Shown: positions 23,614-33,025, counted from the first letter of the stretch. The stretch is 39,567 nt of DNA from Candidatus Magasanikiibacteriota bacterium (GCA_903893485.1 CAITMK010000015.1:1-39567), one strand, 5' to 3'. Numbers and translations are program-made. The notes: generated from the letters alone by a model not told the origin.

Positions 23614-25694
23614 GTAGGTAGTGTAGCACCCTTTCCCTTCTTTTTCAACTGTCGGTTCTGCTCCTTGGTGAGGGTCACAATTTCATCGCGCAAAATGGCC
23701 GCCAGCTCAAACTGGAGCTCTTTTGAGGCCTGGCGCATCTGCATCTCTTTTGCCTTAATAATATCCGGAATTGAACGGCCCTCATCTGCCAATAAATCCA
23801 AATTTGGCAGGTCTGGATGCTCACCTTTTTTCGGTTTTTTGTTTTTATCTTTCACCGAAGTCAATCCAAAATCCTTCAAAATATCGCGAATGTTTTTCTT
23901 GATTGTTTGTGGTGTAATGCCATGCTTTTTGTTGTACGCCATTTGAATCGTGCGGCGACGTTCGGTTTCGGCCATCGCGCGCTCCAGTGAATTGGTCATG
24001 TGGTCGGCGTACAAAATAACTTCACCCGCGGCATTACGCGCAGCGCGACCAATCGTTTGAATGAGCGATGTTTCGCTACGTAAAAAACCTTCTTTGTCTG
24101 CATCCAAAATTGCAACAAGCGAAACTTCTGGCACATCCAAACCTTCACGAAGCAAATTCACACCAACCAAAACATCATAAATACCCCGGCGAAAATCACC
24201 CATGATTTGAATGCGTTCGATGGTATCGATATCCGAATGCAAATATTGCACCTTGATTTTTTTCTGCTTCAAAAAGTCAGTTAAATCTTCGGCCATTTTT
24301 TTGGTTAGCGTTGTTACCATCGTGCGTTCATCTTTTTTAGCACGTTCAACCGCACGCTCAATTAAATCATGCACTTGGCCCTGATAGTCGCCAATGGCCG
24401 TAACTGGTTTAACAATTAATACCGGATCAAGCAAACCGGTTGGACGAATAATTTGCTCCACCACTTGCGCTGATTTTTTGCGTTCAAATTCTGCTGGCGT
24501 TGCGGACACAAAAATAATTTGTGGGGCGCGCGCCAAAAATTCTTTATCATTGAGCGGACGATTATCCGCGGCGCTTGGCAACCGAAAACCGAAATCAACC
24601 AAGCTACGTTTACGTGCACTATCGCCACCCGACATGGCGCCAATTTGCGGCAAGGTGACATGTGATTCATCAAGCACACACAAAAAATCTTTCGGAAAAT
24701 AATCCATGAGCGTGTATGGCGGATCGCCTTCTTTGCGGCCATCAAAGTAGCGCGAATAATTTTCAACGCCATTCACATACCCAATTTCTTTGAGCATGGT
24801 GATGTCGTATTTCGTGCGACGACGCAAACGATCTTCTTCGACCAACATGTTTTTTGATTGAAAATATTTTAATCGCTCATCTAATTCTTTTTGAATTTGC
24901 GCAAGTGCTTTTTCACTCGTTTTACTATCTGCCAAATAATGTTTCGCAGGGAAAATCCAGGCGTCATTACTTTTTCCCATGGCTTTGCGCGTTACTAAAT
25001 CAAACAGTTCAATGGATTTTATGTTGCCGCCCATGCCGTTGATGCGATAGATGCGCCCTTCTTCAACCGGTACAATATCAAGCACCTCGCCTTGCAACCG
25101 AAAGGTGCCGCGCGCCAATTCCACGGTGGTGCGTGTAAATTGCATGGCAATTAATTTTTTTAAAATTACCGGGCGCGAAAAAACATCACCAACTTTTAAC
25201 TGCAAAACATTTTCCAAATAATTTTGCGGCGAACCCAAACCATAAATACACGAAACTGACGAAACGATAATCGTGTCGCGGCGCGTCAAAAGCGCTTGCG
25301 TTGCGGCGTGGCGCAAACGATCAATTTCCTGATTGATCATCGCTTCTTTTTCAATGTATGTGTCCGTGCCTGGCATGTACGCTTCTGGCTGATAATAATC
25401 GTAATACGAAACAAAATATTCCACGGCGTTTTCCGGAAAAAATTCACGGAATTCGTTGCAGAGCTGCGCCGCTAATGTTTTGTTATGCGCAATCACCAAG
25501 GTTGGGCGCTGCGTTTGTTCAATTACATTTGCAATGGTAAATGTTTTACCCGTACCCGTTGCACCAAGCAGTGTTTGCATGCCATCGCCGCGCGTGGTGC
25601 CCGTTACCAACGCCGAAATAGCCTCGGGCTGATCACCCGCAGGCTTATATTCGGAATGTAATTTAAATTTTTTATCGCCAACCTTTTCTAACAT
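23610..25694 (-). CDS. uvrB: UvrB excision-repair helicase-like subunit
   Basis: 694 residues, near the usual 660-700. UvrB is loaded by UvrA, opens DNA at the lesion and recruits UvrC. Seen: start FKLHSEYKPAGDQPEAI, Walker A LLGATGTGKTFT, the beta-hairpin region YYDYYQPEAYMPGTDTYIEK, motif II CVLDESHVTLPQ, motif VI QTIGRAARN and a C-terminal UVR motif (ELQFELAAILRDEI) that binds UvrC. It follows the nuclease gene by three bases. Confidence 0.98.
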   Translation of the reverse strand: MLEKVGDKKFKLHSEYKPAGDQPEAISALVTGTTRGDGMQTLLGATGTGKTFTIANVIEQTQRPTLVIAHNKTLAAQLCNEFREFFPENAVEYFVSYYDYYQPEAYMPGTDTYIEKEAMINQEIDRLRHAATQALLTRRDTIIVSSVSCIYGLGSPQNYLENVLQLKVGDVFSRPVILKKLIAMQFTRTTVELARGTFRLQGEVLDIVPVEEGRIYRINGMGGNIKSIELFDLVTRKAMGKSNDAWIFPAKHYLADSKTSEKALAQIQKELDERLKYFQSKNMLVEEDRLRRRTKYDITMLKEIGYVNGVENYSRYFDGRKEGDPPYTLMDYFPKDFLCVLDESHVTLPQIGAMSGGDSARKRSLVDFGFRLPSAADNRPLNDKEFLARAPQIIFVSATPAEFERKKSAQVVEQIIRPTGLLDPVLIVKPVTAIGDYQGQVHDLIERAVERAKKDERTMVTTLTKKMAEDLTDFLKQKKIKVQYLHSDIDTIERIQIMGDFRRGIYDVLVGVNLLREGLDVPEVSLVAILDADKEGFLRSETSLIQTIGRAARNAAGEVILYADHMTNSLERAMAETERRRTIQMAYNKKHGITPQTIKKNIRDILKDFGLTSVKDKNKKPKKGEHPDLPNLDLLADEGRSIPDIIKAKEMQMRQASKELQFELAAILRDEIVTLTKEQNRQLKKKGKGATLPT

Positions 25695-25697
25695 ACT

Positions 25698-27059
25698 TTA
25701 GATATCTGCAATTTCGCCAAAGCGTGCAACTTGCACAGGAATTTTTAATCGAACCGTGACTAATTCTGCAAACGTACTTGCCGATGATGGATCTGCATGC
25801 ACAATAATAATTCGTCCTGGTTTGTGAGGCGCACTGCCGGCCCATGCTAACAACTTATTTTGATCGCCATGTGCGGAATACGAATCCAGGCGTTCGATAT
25901 GACAGCGCACGGGAATTTGCTCGCCGTTAATTGTTACCATTGGTGCACGATCTTGCACGCGACGGCCGAGCGTTCCTTCGGCCTGATACGAAACCAACGC
26001 AACCGTTGAATTAGGATCCGACAAATAACGCATCAGGTGATGCATAATGCGCCCTCCAGACATCATGCCGCTGCCCGCGATAATCACTTTTGGATTTGGC
26101 GTACTATTAATCGTCTTTGATTCTTCGGTGGTTAACGTGACTTTGAGCCCCGGAAAATCGAGAAAATCATCGCCCGCCTTCCACTTAGCCGCCGCTTCGG
26201 AATCGTAATACTGTGGAAACGCACGATACACTGCATTTGCATGTATGGCAAGGGGTCCGTCAAGGAAGATTGGAATGCGTGGCAACGCGTGTTCAAATTC
26301 AATGAGCTGGTTAAATTCAAACAAAATTTCCTGCGTACGTTCAATGGAAAACGCGGGGATTAATAATGCCCCGCCGCGCTTCACTGACTCAATAATAATT
26401 TTACGCAAATCTTCGCGGCGCTGACGTGGCGATCCATGCAAACGATCACCATACGTCGCTTCCATTACTAACACATCGCAATCAACTAAATTTTCTGAAT
26501 TTTTTACAATTGGCACATCGTCGTTTCCCATGTCACCTGAAAACACCGCGACTTTCCCGTGCACATGCAGTTCAATAAATGCAGAACCAAAAATATGTCC
26601 CGCGTCGTGGAAGATCGCAAAAAAATCTTCGCCTGGCGCTCCTAACAAAATTTTCTCGCTGTATTTTTTTGGTACTAATTTTGTATTTGCGCGATCCACA
26701 TCTGGCTGCTGGTACAACATCGGGTTGCCATGTTTACGATGTTCCGTGGTCATGACGCCGAGCATGTCATCCCACTGCAAACGGATTAATGCCGCGCCCG
26801 GCTCGGTTGCATACACGGGCCCGCGAAACCCGCGTTCAAAAAGTAATGGCACGCGACCACAATGATCGATGTGTGCGTGCGTTACCAACACCGCAGAAAT
26901 TTCGGTTGCATCAAATAAAAATGGATCCGTATTGCTTGTTGCCGCATGTTCAGATCCTTGAAACATACCGCAATCGACCAGAATTTTTTTACCTTCTGAT
27001 TCGACCATAAAACAGGAACCCGTAACTTCGCCCGAGGCGCCGCAAAATTGAATGTGCAT
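25698..27059 (-). CDS. Metallo-beta-lactamase/beta-CASP RNA-processing nuclease
   Basis: 453 residues. The family cuts RNA as an endo- or exonuclease with two zinc ions. Visible: THAHIDHCG (HxHxDH), DAGHIFGSAF, FSGDMGN, the beta-CASP part with IPAFSIERTQEIL and GSGMMSGGRIMHHL, and the last motif DSYSAHGDQNKLLAW followed by a conserved C-terminal His (IIIVHAD). This is the COG1236 YSH1/CPSF-like group; no KH domain is attached. The ATG at 27059 (MHIQFCGASGEVTGSC) is the family start and follows a promoter by ten bases. It leads the uvrB-sanA-uvrA-methyltransferase operon. Confidence 0.94.
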   Translation of the reverse strand: MHIQFCGASGEVTGSCFMVESEGKKILVDCGMFQGSEHAATSNTDPFLFDATEISAVLVTHAHIDHCGRVPLLFERGFRGPVYATEPGAALIRLQWDDMLGVMTTEHRKHGNPMLYQQPDVDRANTKLVPKKYSEKILLGAPGEDFFAIFHDAGHIFGSAFIELHVHGKVAVFSGDMGNDDVPIVKNSENLVDCDVLVMEATYGDRLHGSPRQRREDLRKIIIESVKRGGALLIPAFSIERTQEILFEFNQLIEFEHALPRIPIFLDGPLAIHANAVYRAFPQYYDSEAAAKWKAGDDFLDFPGLKVTLTTEESKTINSTPNPKVIIAGSGMMSGGRIMHHLMRYLSDPNSTVALVSYQAEGTLGRRVQDRAPMVTINGEQIPVRCHIERLDSYSAHGDQNKLLAWAGSAPHKPGRIIIVHADPSSASTFAELVTVRLKIPVQVARFGEIADI

Positions 27060-27069
27060 AGATGTGGTC

Positions 27070-27075
27070 AGTATA
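27070..27075 (-). promoter_or_regulatory. -10 box of the nuclease-uvrB-uvrA operon
   Basis: TATACT on the minus strand, ten bases before the ATG at 27059, which predicts a leaderless mRNA. No clear -35. Confidence 0.55.
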
Positions 27076-27084
27076 CCTAATATA

Positions 27085-27093
27085 TGGTACACT
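27085..27093 (+). promoter_or_regulatory. Extended -10 of the 232-residue membrane protein-murJ operon
   Basis: TGgTACACT, fifteen bases before the ATG at 27109. Confidence 0.45.
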
Positions 27094-27108
27094 CGTCACA
27101 TATCAAGT

Positions 27109-27807
27109 ATGCGCGCTGATCAACAAGCATCAAATACCGTACAAATTCAGGAGCCAACACTTAAAGAAATTAACAAACGGAGCAGTTGGATTCGTGGAAG
27201 TTGCCTCACCGGCGCTGGCTGTATTGTCTTTTTTTTCGCGGGCCTTTATTTTGTTTTTCGTCTTGTCGTGGGCAGCGGCCCCGCGGTGCTTTCTGAATTC
27301 CCCGATGACTTCCCTCGCGACATTCCTCAATCAAATCCCGACAAATTAATTCGTGTGACCTACGTTGATGCAACCACGAAATCTCGTGCAATGTGGCTTG
27401 CAACCGCGATTCCAGAAATCATGCTTGCGCCGCTTTTGGGCGAAATCGATCCGAATGCGCGCATCACCGAAACGCATGATAGTTTAGGGCGCGTTGATTT
27501 TGAGCGCTCGATCGATCGTTCAGACTTACTCCGCTATATCGCGTGGCCGATTGGCGCATCAAATACAAAAACCGTTGTAGCGACCTGGAGCGGCATCAAC
27601 TCATACCCTTCAATTTTGGCAGATAATTTAGAACGCAGCTTAAAACAAAAAGGTTTTACCGTTGCTGAAGATGCACACCCCGCAGACAATGCCGCTGACT
27701 TTTCATTCAACCGCGCCGACAATATCTCCGGAACATTTCGCGCCATAGATTTGCATTCAGACCAATCTGGTGTAGAATTCGTAGAACTGATCGTGAACTA
27801 TCCGTAA
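27109..27807 (+). CDS. Single-helix membrane protein cotranscribed with murJ
   Basis: 232 residues: polar cytoplasmic N-terminus, one helix (about 32-54), then an exported domain of about 175 residues starting FPDDFPRDIPQSNPDK. No family recognised. The ATG at 27109 is preferred over an upstream in-frame start at 27052 that overlaps the divergent nuclease gene and both promoters. murJ begins eight bases after its stop, which hints at an envelope role. Confidence 0.75.
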   Translation: MRADQQASNTVQIQEPTLKEINKRSSWIRGSCLTGAGCIVFFFAGLYFVFRLVVGSGPAVLSEFPDDFPRDIPQSNPDKLIRVTYVDATTKSRAMWLATAIPEIMLAPLLGEIDPNARITETHDSLGRVDFERSIDRSDLLRYIAWPIGASNTKTVVATWSGINSYPSILADNLERSLKQKGFTVAEDAHPADNAADFSFNRADNISGTFRAIDLHSDQSGVEFVELIVNYP

Positions 27808-27815
27808 TTACTGTG

Positions 27816-29441
27816 ATGATGCTGAAAAGATTGTTTAACCACACATCCGAAACCATAACGGCTGCTGCCGTAGTGCTTGGTGGCGCTGCGCTCATGAGCC
27901 GTATTTTAGGTTTGCTGCGTGATCGACTGCTTACTTATACATTTGGTGCTGGCCCAACACTTGACGCCTATTATGTTGCGTTCAAAGTGCCGGATTTATT
28001 ATATAATTTATTAATTTTGGGCGCGCTGTCTTCAGCGTTCATTCCAATTTTTTCAGAATATTTGGCCAAAAAAGACACCGATGGCGCCTGGAATTTCATG
28101 AACAAAAGTATTAGCACCATGGGAAGTATTTTTTTATTGCTTGCAATTGCCTGTAGTGTTTTTGCACCGTGGTACACGCACCTTACGGCGCCAGGTTTTG
28201 TTGGCGCGCAATTTAATTTAGCGGTGCTACTCACGCGCATCATGTGTTTTTCGCCAGTGCTCATGGGTTTGTCCGCTGCGGTGGGCGGCGCGCTACAATC
28301 ATTAAAAAAGTTTTTGCTGTATGCGCTCGCGCCAGTACTTTATAATGTTGGTATCATCGTTGGCATTTTAATTTTTGTTCCGTTGTTTGGAACAGTTGGT
28401 TTGGCGCTTGGCGTTTTACTTGGCGCACTCATGCATCTTGGTATTCAATTGCCCGCGCTTATTTCGTCTGGTTTTAAACCTGCGTGGAGTTGGGGGTGGA
28501 AAGATAAAAATGTTCGCGAGATGTTCATGCTCATGGGACCACGCACCATCGCGCTCGCTGCGGTGCAAATTAATTTAGTGGTGATCACGGCGCTTGCATC
28601 AAAACTGCCGGTTGGCTCTGTTTCGATTTTTACCCTTGCCGACAATATTCAATCCATGCCAGAAGGTGTCATTGCGGTTTCATTTGCCGTTGCCGCGTTT
28701 CCACTCATGACCCATTTTGCGGCCGAAGGAAATCCCGATGGCGTTGCAAAAACAATTAACCAAACCATGCGCACCGTGCTTACGTGGATGCTGCCAATTT
28801 GTATTTTATTTGTGGTGCTGCGTACGGAATGGGTTCGTATTATTTTGGGCGCGGGTAAATTCGATTGGGCCGCAACCGTTGCAACTGCCGACACGCTTGC
28901 ACTTTTTGCAATCGGTTTATTTGGCCAAGCAGCGGTGCATGTTTTGGCGCGCGGTTTTTACGCCATCAAAGACACGCGCACCCCAGCCACGGTTGCAATT
29001 GCCGCAACGGTGATTGGTCTTGGCAGCGCACTCTGGCTCATGGGTCCACTTGGTGTTCGTGGACTTGGCTTGGCCGCAAGTATTGAATCAATTATTAATG
29101 CACTGGTGCTGTATGCATTACTCATTCGTCGCCTCGGCAGCACCTACGTTGCAGACACATTAAAAACAATTTATAAAATCAGCATTGCCGGCCTTGTCAT
29201 GGCGCTTTTAGTGCAAGGGCTAAAAGAACCAATCGGCACCTACGTAAACATGCAAACTTTTTTTGGCGTTTTAATTAAAGCGGGCGGTGCATCACTTGGC
29301 GGACTTATTGGATTCGTTGCGATTGCGCTTTTACTTCGCGTTCCCGAAATGTACGAAATTTTAGAAATGTTTAAAACGCGTTTACGCGGCGTCACCAAAT
29401 TGCTTCCTGCGGACGTCACCGATATCGATAGCTCCCATTAA
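27816..29441 (+). CDS. murJ: Lipid II flippase MurJ (MviN)
   Basis: 541 residues with about 14 membrane helices of the MOP superfamily. MurJ moves lipid II across the membrane for peptidoglycan growth. The N-terminal signature is clear: AALMSRILGLLRDRLLTYTF, LDAYYVAFKVPDLLYNLL and SSAFIPIFSEYL. Later comes DTRTPATVAI in helix 10-11. Starts possible at GTG 27813, ATG 27816 or ATG 27819; no SD helps to choose. The stop overlaps the T-run of the terminator of the next, opposite-strand gene. Confidence 0.95.
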   Translation: MMLKRLFNHTSETITAAAVVLGGAALMSRILGLLRDRLLTYTFGAGPTLDAYYVAFKVPDLLYNLLILGALSSAFIPIFSEYLAKKDTDGAWNFMNKSISTMGSIFLLLAIACSVFAPWYTHLTAPGFVGAQFNLAVLLTRIMCFSPVLMGLSAAVGGALQSLKKFLLYALAPVLYNVGIIVGILIFVPLFGTVGLALGVLLGALMHLGIQLPALISSGFKPAWSWGWKDKNVREMFMLMGPRTIALAAVQINLVVITALASKLPVGSVSIFTLADNIQSMPEGVIAVSFAVAAFPLMTHFAAEGNPDGVAKTINQTMRTVLTWMLPICILFVVLRTEWVRIILGAGKFDWAATVATADTLALFAIGLFGQAAVHVLARGFYAIKDTRTPATVAIAATVIGLGSALWLMGPLGVRGLGLAASIESIINALVLYALLIRRLGSTYVADTLKTIYKISIAGLVMALLVQGLKEPIGTYVNMQTFFGVLIKAGGASLGGLIGFVAIALLLRVPEMYEILEMFKTRLRGVTKLLPADVTDIDSSH

Positions 29442-29490
29442 AAAAATGCCGCTCTCCCCTTGTCGCCGTATGGTGACTTGGGGAGAACGG
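29440..29490 (-). terminator. Terminator of the GC-rich gene 29508-30278
   Basis: On the minus strand a long two-part hairpin (outer arms CCG/CGG and TCTCCCC/GGGGAGA, inner GTCACC/GGCGAC with loop ATAC) is followed by CATTTTTTT. The T-run overlaps the murJ stop codon. Confidence 0.85.
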
Positions 29491-29507
29491 ATTGAGGCGC
29501 CAGCGAA

Positions 29508-30278
29508 CTACGGATGCTCAAGCGGAATTTCAGTGGCATCGCGCTTACGCTTCTGTTCGTCGGCCCAGGCGTCCAAAATTTTCACCCGGCTCGCCTGCAC
29601 GCGCTCGTTGATTTCACTTGCGCGAAAACCATGACTCACGCCATACAGCACGTCAACCGTGCGGGCGTGCGCCAGTTTTTTCCAGACGCTTGCCGGAATC
29701 TGATGGCTGATGCCTCGCCACACCAAATCCTGGTAGCCGTTGCGGCAGTTGCCGGTGTTTTCACACTGGATCTGCATGAGCGGCGCCGGTTTGTATTCGG
29801 GAATTGGATCAAGCGGCCGACAAGCATCCTCCGGAACTCGTGCGTGCGTCGTACGGTATTCGTAACAGGCCTTCTCGTACGCAGCTTCGTTGGCAACGAT
29901 CTTCGCAACGCCGAACGCGCGTTGATCCGGCGTCTTTCCGAGCCATGCCGCCGCGATCACTTTCGGATAGCTGGGAACGACCTGCGGTGTACCGTCGTCG
30001 ATCATGCCCATCATGTGCGCGGACAAGCACCGCTTCGGGATCGGATAGCCAAGCCGCGCTTTGAACAACTGGTACCACCGCTCCGGACACTTCCCACGCG
30101 AGTTCTGCCAGGCCCGCTTCTGCGCTTCGGACGGCGGCGTACGCACCTCATACTCAACGCTATGCGGCACTTTCGTACCATCGGGCGCTGTGTATGTGCA
30201 GGTGTTACCCTCGCACTCGAGCGAGTCATTGCTCACATTGACCGCGGCCAGCGCAGCCAAGAAAATAACACCGATCAT
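29508..30278 (-). CDS. Exported Cys-rich protein of unknown function (GC-rich cassette A)
   Basis: 256 residues. Short signal peptide (MIGVIFLAALAAVNVS) and then a soluble domain with at least seven Cys (ECEGNTC, KCPERW, KRC, ACYEY, ACRP, QCENTGNC). No family recognised. A strong SD AGGAGG lies four bases before the ATG at 30278, which fixes the start. Third codon positions are mostly G or C, unlike murJ and lepA on either side. It has its own consensus promoter and terminator and faces against both neighbours, so it looks acquired as a unit. Confidence 0.82.
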   Translation of the reverse strand: MIGVIFLAALAAVNVSNDSLECEGNTCTYTAPDGTKVPHSVEYEVRTPPSEAQKRAWQNSRGKCPERWYQLFKARLGYPIPKRCLSAHMMGMIDDGTPQVVPSYPKVIAAAWLGKTPDQRAFGVAKIVANEAAYEKACYEYRTTHARVPEDACRPLDPIPEYKPAPLMQIQCENTGNCRNGYQDLVWRGISHQIPASVWKKLAHARTVDVLYGVSHGFRASEINERVQASRVKILDAWADEQKRKRDATEIPLEHP

Positions 30279-30297
30279 CGGACCTCCTGATAGCAAT

Positions 30298-30309
30298 CCC
30301 GCACGCGGG
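30298..30309 (-). promoter_or_regulatory. 5'-end hairpin of cassette A mRNA
   Basis: CCCGC and GCGGG arms around two bases, starting seven bases after the -10 box, at the expected mRNA 5' end. Same placement as at 568-581. Confidence 0.5.
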
Positions 30310-30316
30310 TGCCAAA

Positions 30317-30345
30317 ACGATAGCGTTTAGTTCACATTTTGTCAA
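30317..30345 (-). promoter_or_regulatory. Promoter of cassette A
   Basis: TTGACA (30340-30345), 17-base spacer beginning AAAT, TATCGT (30317-30322). The leader is about 30 bases with hairpin and SD. Confidence 0.78.
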
Positions 30346-30385
30346 TAGTATTAATTCGAGACAACCGCTAAAATTAGCTAAAAAC

Positions 30386-30414
30386 TTGATTTATTTTAGG
30401 AGGCCCGGTATAAT
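30386..30414 (+). promoter_or_regulatory. Promoter of lepA
   Basis: TTGATT (30386-30391), 17-base spacer, perfect TATAAT (30409-30414). The ATG is 12 bases on, so the leader is about six bases. The AGGAGG at 30398-30403 is inside the spacer and is not transcribed. Confidence 0.8.
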
Positions 30415-30426
30415 CCCCTCACTTAT

Positions 30427-32238
30427 ATGGACCAAATCCGCAATTTTTGCATCATCGCCCACATTGACCACGGCAAGTCGACCCTCGCGGACCGACTTCT
30501 TGAAGTTACCGGCACCGTGCAAAAACGTGACATGCAAGCGCAGCTGCTTGATTCCATGGATTTGGAGCGCGAACGCGGGATTACCATTAAATTGGCGCCA
30601 GCGCGCATGAAACACGTGGTTGATGGCCGCGAATACGAATTAAATTTGATTGATACTCCAGGACACGTGGATTTTTCATACGAAGTTTCACGATCGCTTG
30701 CCGCGGTCGAAGGCGCGCTATTAGTCGTTGACGCATCGCAAGGCATGCAAGCACAAACGCTCGCAAATTTATATTTGGCCATTGAACAAGATTTAACCAT
30801 CATCCCGGTTTTAAATAAAATTGATTTGCCAAATGCGGACATCGAAAAAACAACCGCTGAAATTATTTCCGTGATTGGTTGCAAAAAAGAAGATATTATT
30901 TTAGCGAGCGGCAAAACGGGCGCCGGTGTGCCAGCAATTTTAGACGCAATCGTCGCGCGTGTTCCAGCGCCAGTTGGAAATATTAATGGCCCGGTGCGCG
31001 CATTAATTTTTGATTCCATTTACGATGACTATCGCGGCGTGGTTGCAAAAGTAAAAATCGTTGATGGCATCTTGCGCCCAACCACCAAAATTAAATTTAT
31101 TGCAACACAAAGTTTAGGCGAAGCGCTAGAAGTTGGTTTTTATAATCCAAAATTAGTTTCAACACCCGCGCTGCATACCGGCGAAATCGGATATGTGGTC
31201 ACGGGCCTGAAAGAAATTGTTGGCGTGCGCGTTGGTGATACAATTACGTCCGCAGCAGATGGTGCAACCGAGGGTTTGCCTGGCTACAAACCTGTTGTAC
31301 CGATGGTGTACGCCGGTGTGTATCCAAAAGATGGCTCGCAATTTTCGCGTTTGCGCGATGCGATGGAGCGTTTAAAATTAAATGACTCGTCGCTCGTGTA
31401 CGAAACAGAACAATCCCCTGCGCTTGGCATGGGTTTTCGTTGCGGTTTGCTCGGCCTCTTGCATTTAGAAATTGTCCAGGAACGTTTGTCGCGCGAATTT
31501 AAAATTGATGTGGTTGTGACCACGCCTTCCGTTGCGCTCACGGTGCACAAAACAAATGGCGATGTGATTACGGTTCATTCGCCAATGGAATATCCAGATC
31601 CAACTTTTATTGAAGAAACTTTAGAACCGTGGGTTAAAGTTGATGTGGTCACGCCAGCAATTTCACAAGGTGCGATCATTCAGCTCGTACACGAAAAACG
31701 TGGCCGCTACAAAAACGCGGAATATTTATCTGTCGGCGAGGTACACTCACGCGTGCTTTTGCATTTTGAATTACCACTATCTTCCATTTTGGTTGATTTT
31801 TATGATCGCTTGAAATCGATTTCGAGCGGGTACGCTTCCCTTTCATACGATTTGCTCGACGAAGAACCGGCCGATATTATTCGGTTGGAAATTTTAGTTG
31901 CCGAAGAATCTGTTGAAGCGCTTGCCGCGTTGGTGCCGCGTGAAGACGCCTATCGCCAAGGTAAACGCGTGTGTGAAAAATTAAAAGAACATTTGCCACG
32001 CCAAATGTTTGAAGTAAAATTACAAGCCGTGATCGGCGGCAAAATTATCGCGTCAGAGCGCATCAGCGCAATGCGTAAGGATGTTACATCTGGTTTGTAC
32101 GGCGGCGATGTAACCCGTAAAAATAAATTACTCGACAAACAAAAGAAAGGTAAAGAAAAAATGAAAGCCATGGGCCGTGGATCTGTCGATATTCCACCAG
32201 AAACTTTTTTGGCTATTTTGAAACCGGACGCGAGCTAA
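30427..32238 (+). CDS. lepA: Elongation factor 4 (LepA GTPase)
   Basis: 603 residues, the normal length. EF4 is a ribosome-bound translational GTPase. G1 is AHIDHGKST, G2 around RERGITIK, G3 DTPGHVDF, G4 NKIDLPNAD. The LepA-specific C-terminal domain follows, with GLYGGDVTRKNKLLDKQKKGK and the ending SVDIPPETFLAILK. Monocistronic with a very short leader; a GC-rich minus-strand gene flanks it on each side. Confidence 0.98.
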   Translation: MDQIRNFCIIAHIDHGKSTLADRLLEVTGTVQKRDMQAQLLDSMDLERERGITIKLAPARMKHVVDGREYELNLIDTPGHVDFSYEVSRSLAAVEGALLVVDASQGMQAQTLANLYLAIEQDLTIIPVLNKIDLPNADIEKTTAEIISVIGCKKEDIILASGKTGAGVPAILDAIVARVPAPVGNINGPVRALIFDSIYDDYRGVVAKVKIVDGILRPTTKIKFIATQSLGEALEVGFYNPKLVSTPALHTGEIGYVVTGLKEIVGVRVGDTITSAADGATEGLPGYKPVVPMVYAGVYPKDGSQFSRLRDAMERLKLNDSSLVYETEQSPALGMGFRCGLLGLLHLEIVQERLSREFKIDVVVTTPSVALTVHKTNGDVITVHSPMEYPDPTFIEETLEPWVKVDVVTPAISQGAIIQLVHEKRGRYKNAEYLSVGEVHSRVLLHFELPLSSILVDFYDRLKSISSGYASLSYDLLDEEPADIIRLEILVAEESVEALAALVPREDAYRQGKRVCEKLKEHLPRQMFEVKLQAVIGGKIIASERISAMRKDVTSGLYGGDVTRKNKLLDKQKKGKEKMKAMGRGSVDIPPETFLAILKPDAS

Positions 32239-32283
32239 ATAAAATGACCGCCCCGTCTGCATCGCTGCAAACAAGGCGGGTCA
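32236..32283 (-). terminator. Terminator of cassette B
   Basis: Minus strand: TGACCCGCC ... GGCGGTCA arms (one bulged base), inner TTGCA/TGCAG region, then TTTTATTT. It abuts the lepA stop. Confidence 0.78.
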
Positions 32284-32309
32284 GTGGCGCAAGTACGGTA
32301 CACGTGAAA

Positions 32310-32882
32310 TTACGGCGTGTATAACTCGCGATTGAACGAGACAACCATTTGGCAGCGAGGACCGAGATGGATCTCGTTGGCATCGCACACTTCCTGGAAG
32401 CCTTTAGTGTTCCACAAGAACACGCGGCAAGATCCGCTTGACGTCACGCCACTCTCCGCGAGCGCGCGCTCGAGGCCGTTGCCCACAACATCAAGCTTCG
32501 CAACGTAGAACGCATGATGGCTGGTGTAGCCGTTTTGCTGCGCCGTTTGATTTACCTGCAGGCGCAACGATTCGCACCCGTCTTTGCGAAGCTCAACGAG
32601 CACTGTCGCGGGACCATGCTGCGCGTTGAACGCCGTGGTCGCCGCATCGAATTGCTTGATGAGGCACGTCTGCCACAGCGGCGCACCTTTCACGGCGACT
32701 GGCGCAGCATCAACTTGTGGCGGCCACACGCCCCTGTGGAAAGCGATGGCCGCGATCCCCAAAAGAAGCAGGCCGATCAAATTCTTCCAGTAGCCCATAG
32801 ACGGCTCACTGGATTGTGCCCGCCAAAAAGCTAACAGCGCAAGGATCACGAAAATAATACCGAGAACAACCATTCCGTTCAT
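32310..32882 (-). CDS. Two-helix membrane protein with exported Cys domain (GC-rich cassette B)
   Basis: 190 residues: helices about 4-20 and 34-50, then an exported domain of about 130 residues. It is a paralogue of the next gene (33050-33655). Shared features are LVE.R..GC, ESGVT....CRVFL, EVC.A and the end LY.P, with four Cys in register. The strand order and the single Cys after LVELRKDG recall thioredoxin folds that lost CxxC; this is a guess. SD-like GGAG precedes the ATG at 32882, and the promoter and terminator are its own. Codon use is GC-rich. Confidence 0.78.
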   Translation of the reverse strand: MNGMVVLGIIFVILALLAFWRAQSSEPSMGYWKNLIGLLLLGIAAIAFHRGVWPPQVDAAPVAVKGAPLWQTCLIKQFDAATTAFNAQHGPATVLVELRKDGCESLRLQVNQTAQQNGYTSHHAFYVAKLDVVGNGLERALAESGVTSSGSCRVFLWNTKGFQEVCDANEIHLGPRCQMVVSFNRELYTP

Positions 32883-32927
32883 TGAGCACTCCGAGAGATC
32901 TGGCTTTGTTTCTCCCTCACTTTCTAG

Positions 32928-32956
32928 AGACTACTCTGGGTTTGCCGTTTTGTCAA
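32928..32956 (-). promoter_or_regulatory. Promoter of cassette B
   Basis: TTGACA (32951-32956), 17-base spacer beginning AAACGG, TAGTCT (32928-32933). Confidence 0.7.
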
Positions 32957-32976
32957 CGCCTTTTACGTGATTAAAT

Positions 32977-33025
32977 AAAAAAAACAGCCCGCCTCCCAAT
33001 CACGAATCGTGAAGGAAAACGGGCT
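32977..33025 (-). terminator. Terminator of cassette C
   Basis: Minus strand: AGCCCG/CGGGCT outer arms, TCACGA/TCGTGA inner arms, then GTTTTTTTTATTT. It ends 20 bases before the -35 box of cassette B. Confidence 0.85.

Noticed and set aside
29514-30290. 258-codon open frame on the plus strand opposite cassette A
   Set aside because: It is a shadow of the GC-rich minus-strand gene. The minus frame has a promoter, SD, signal peptide and terminator; the plus frame has none and its product is Arg/His-rich noise.
30398-30403. AGGAGG before lepA taken as a ribosome-binding site
   Set aside because: It lies 24 bases before the ATG, between the -35 and -10 boxes, so it should not be in the mRNA.
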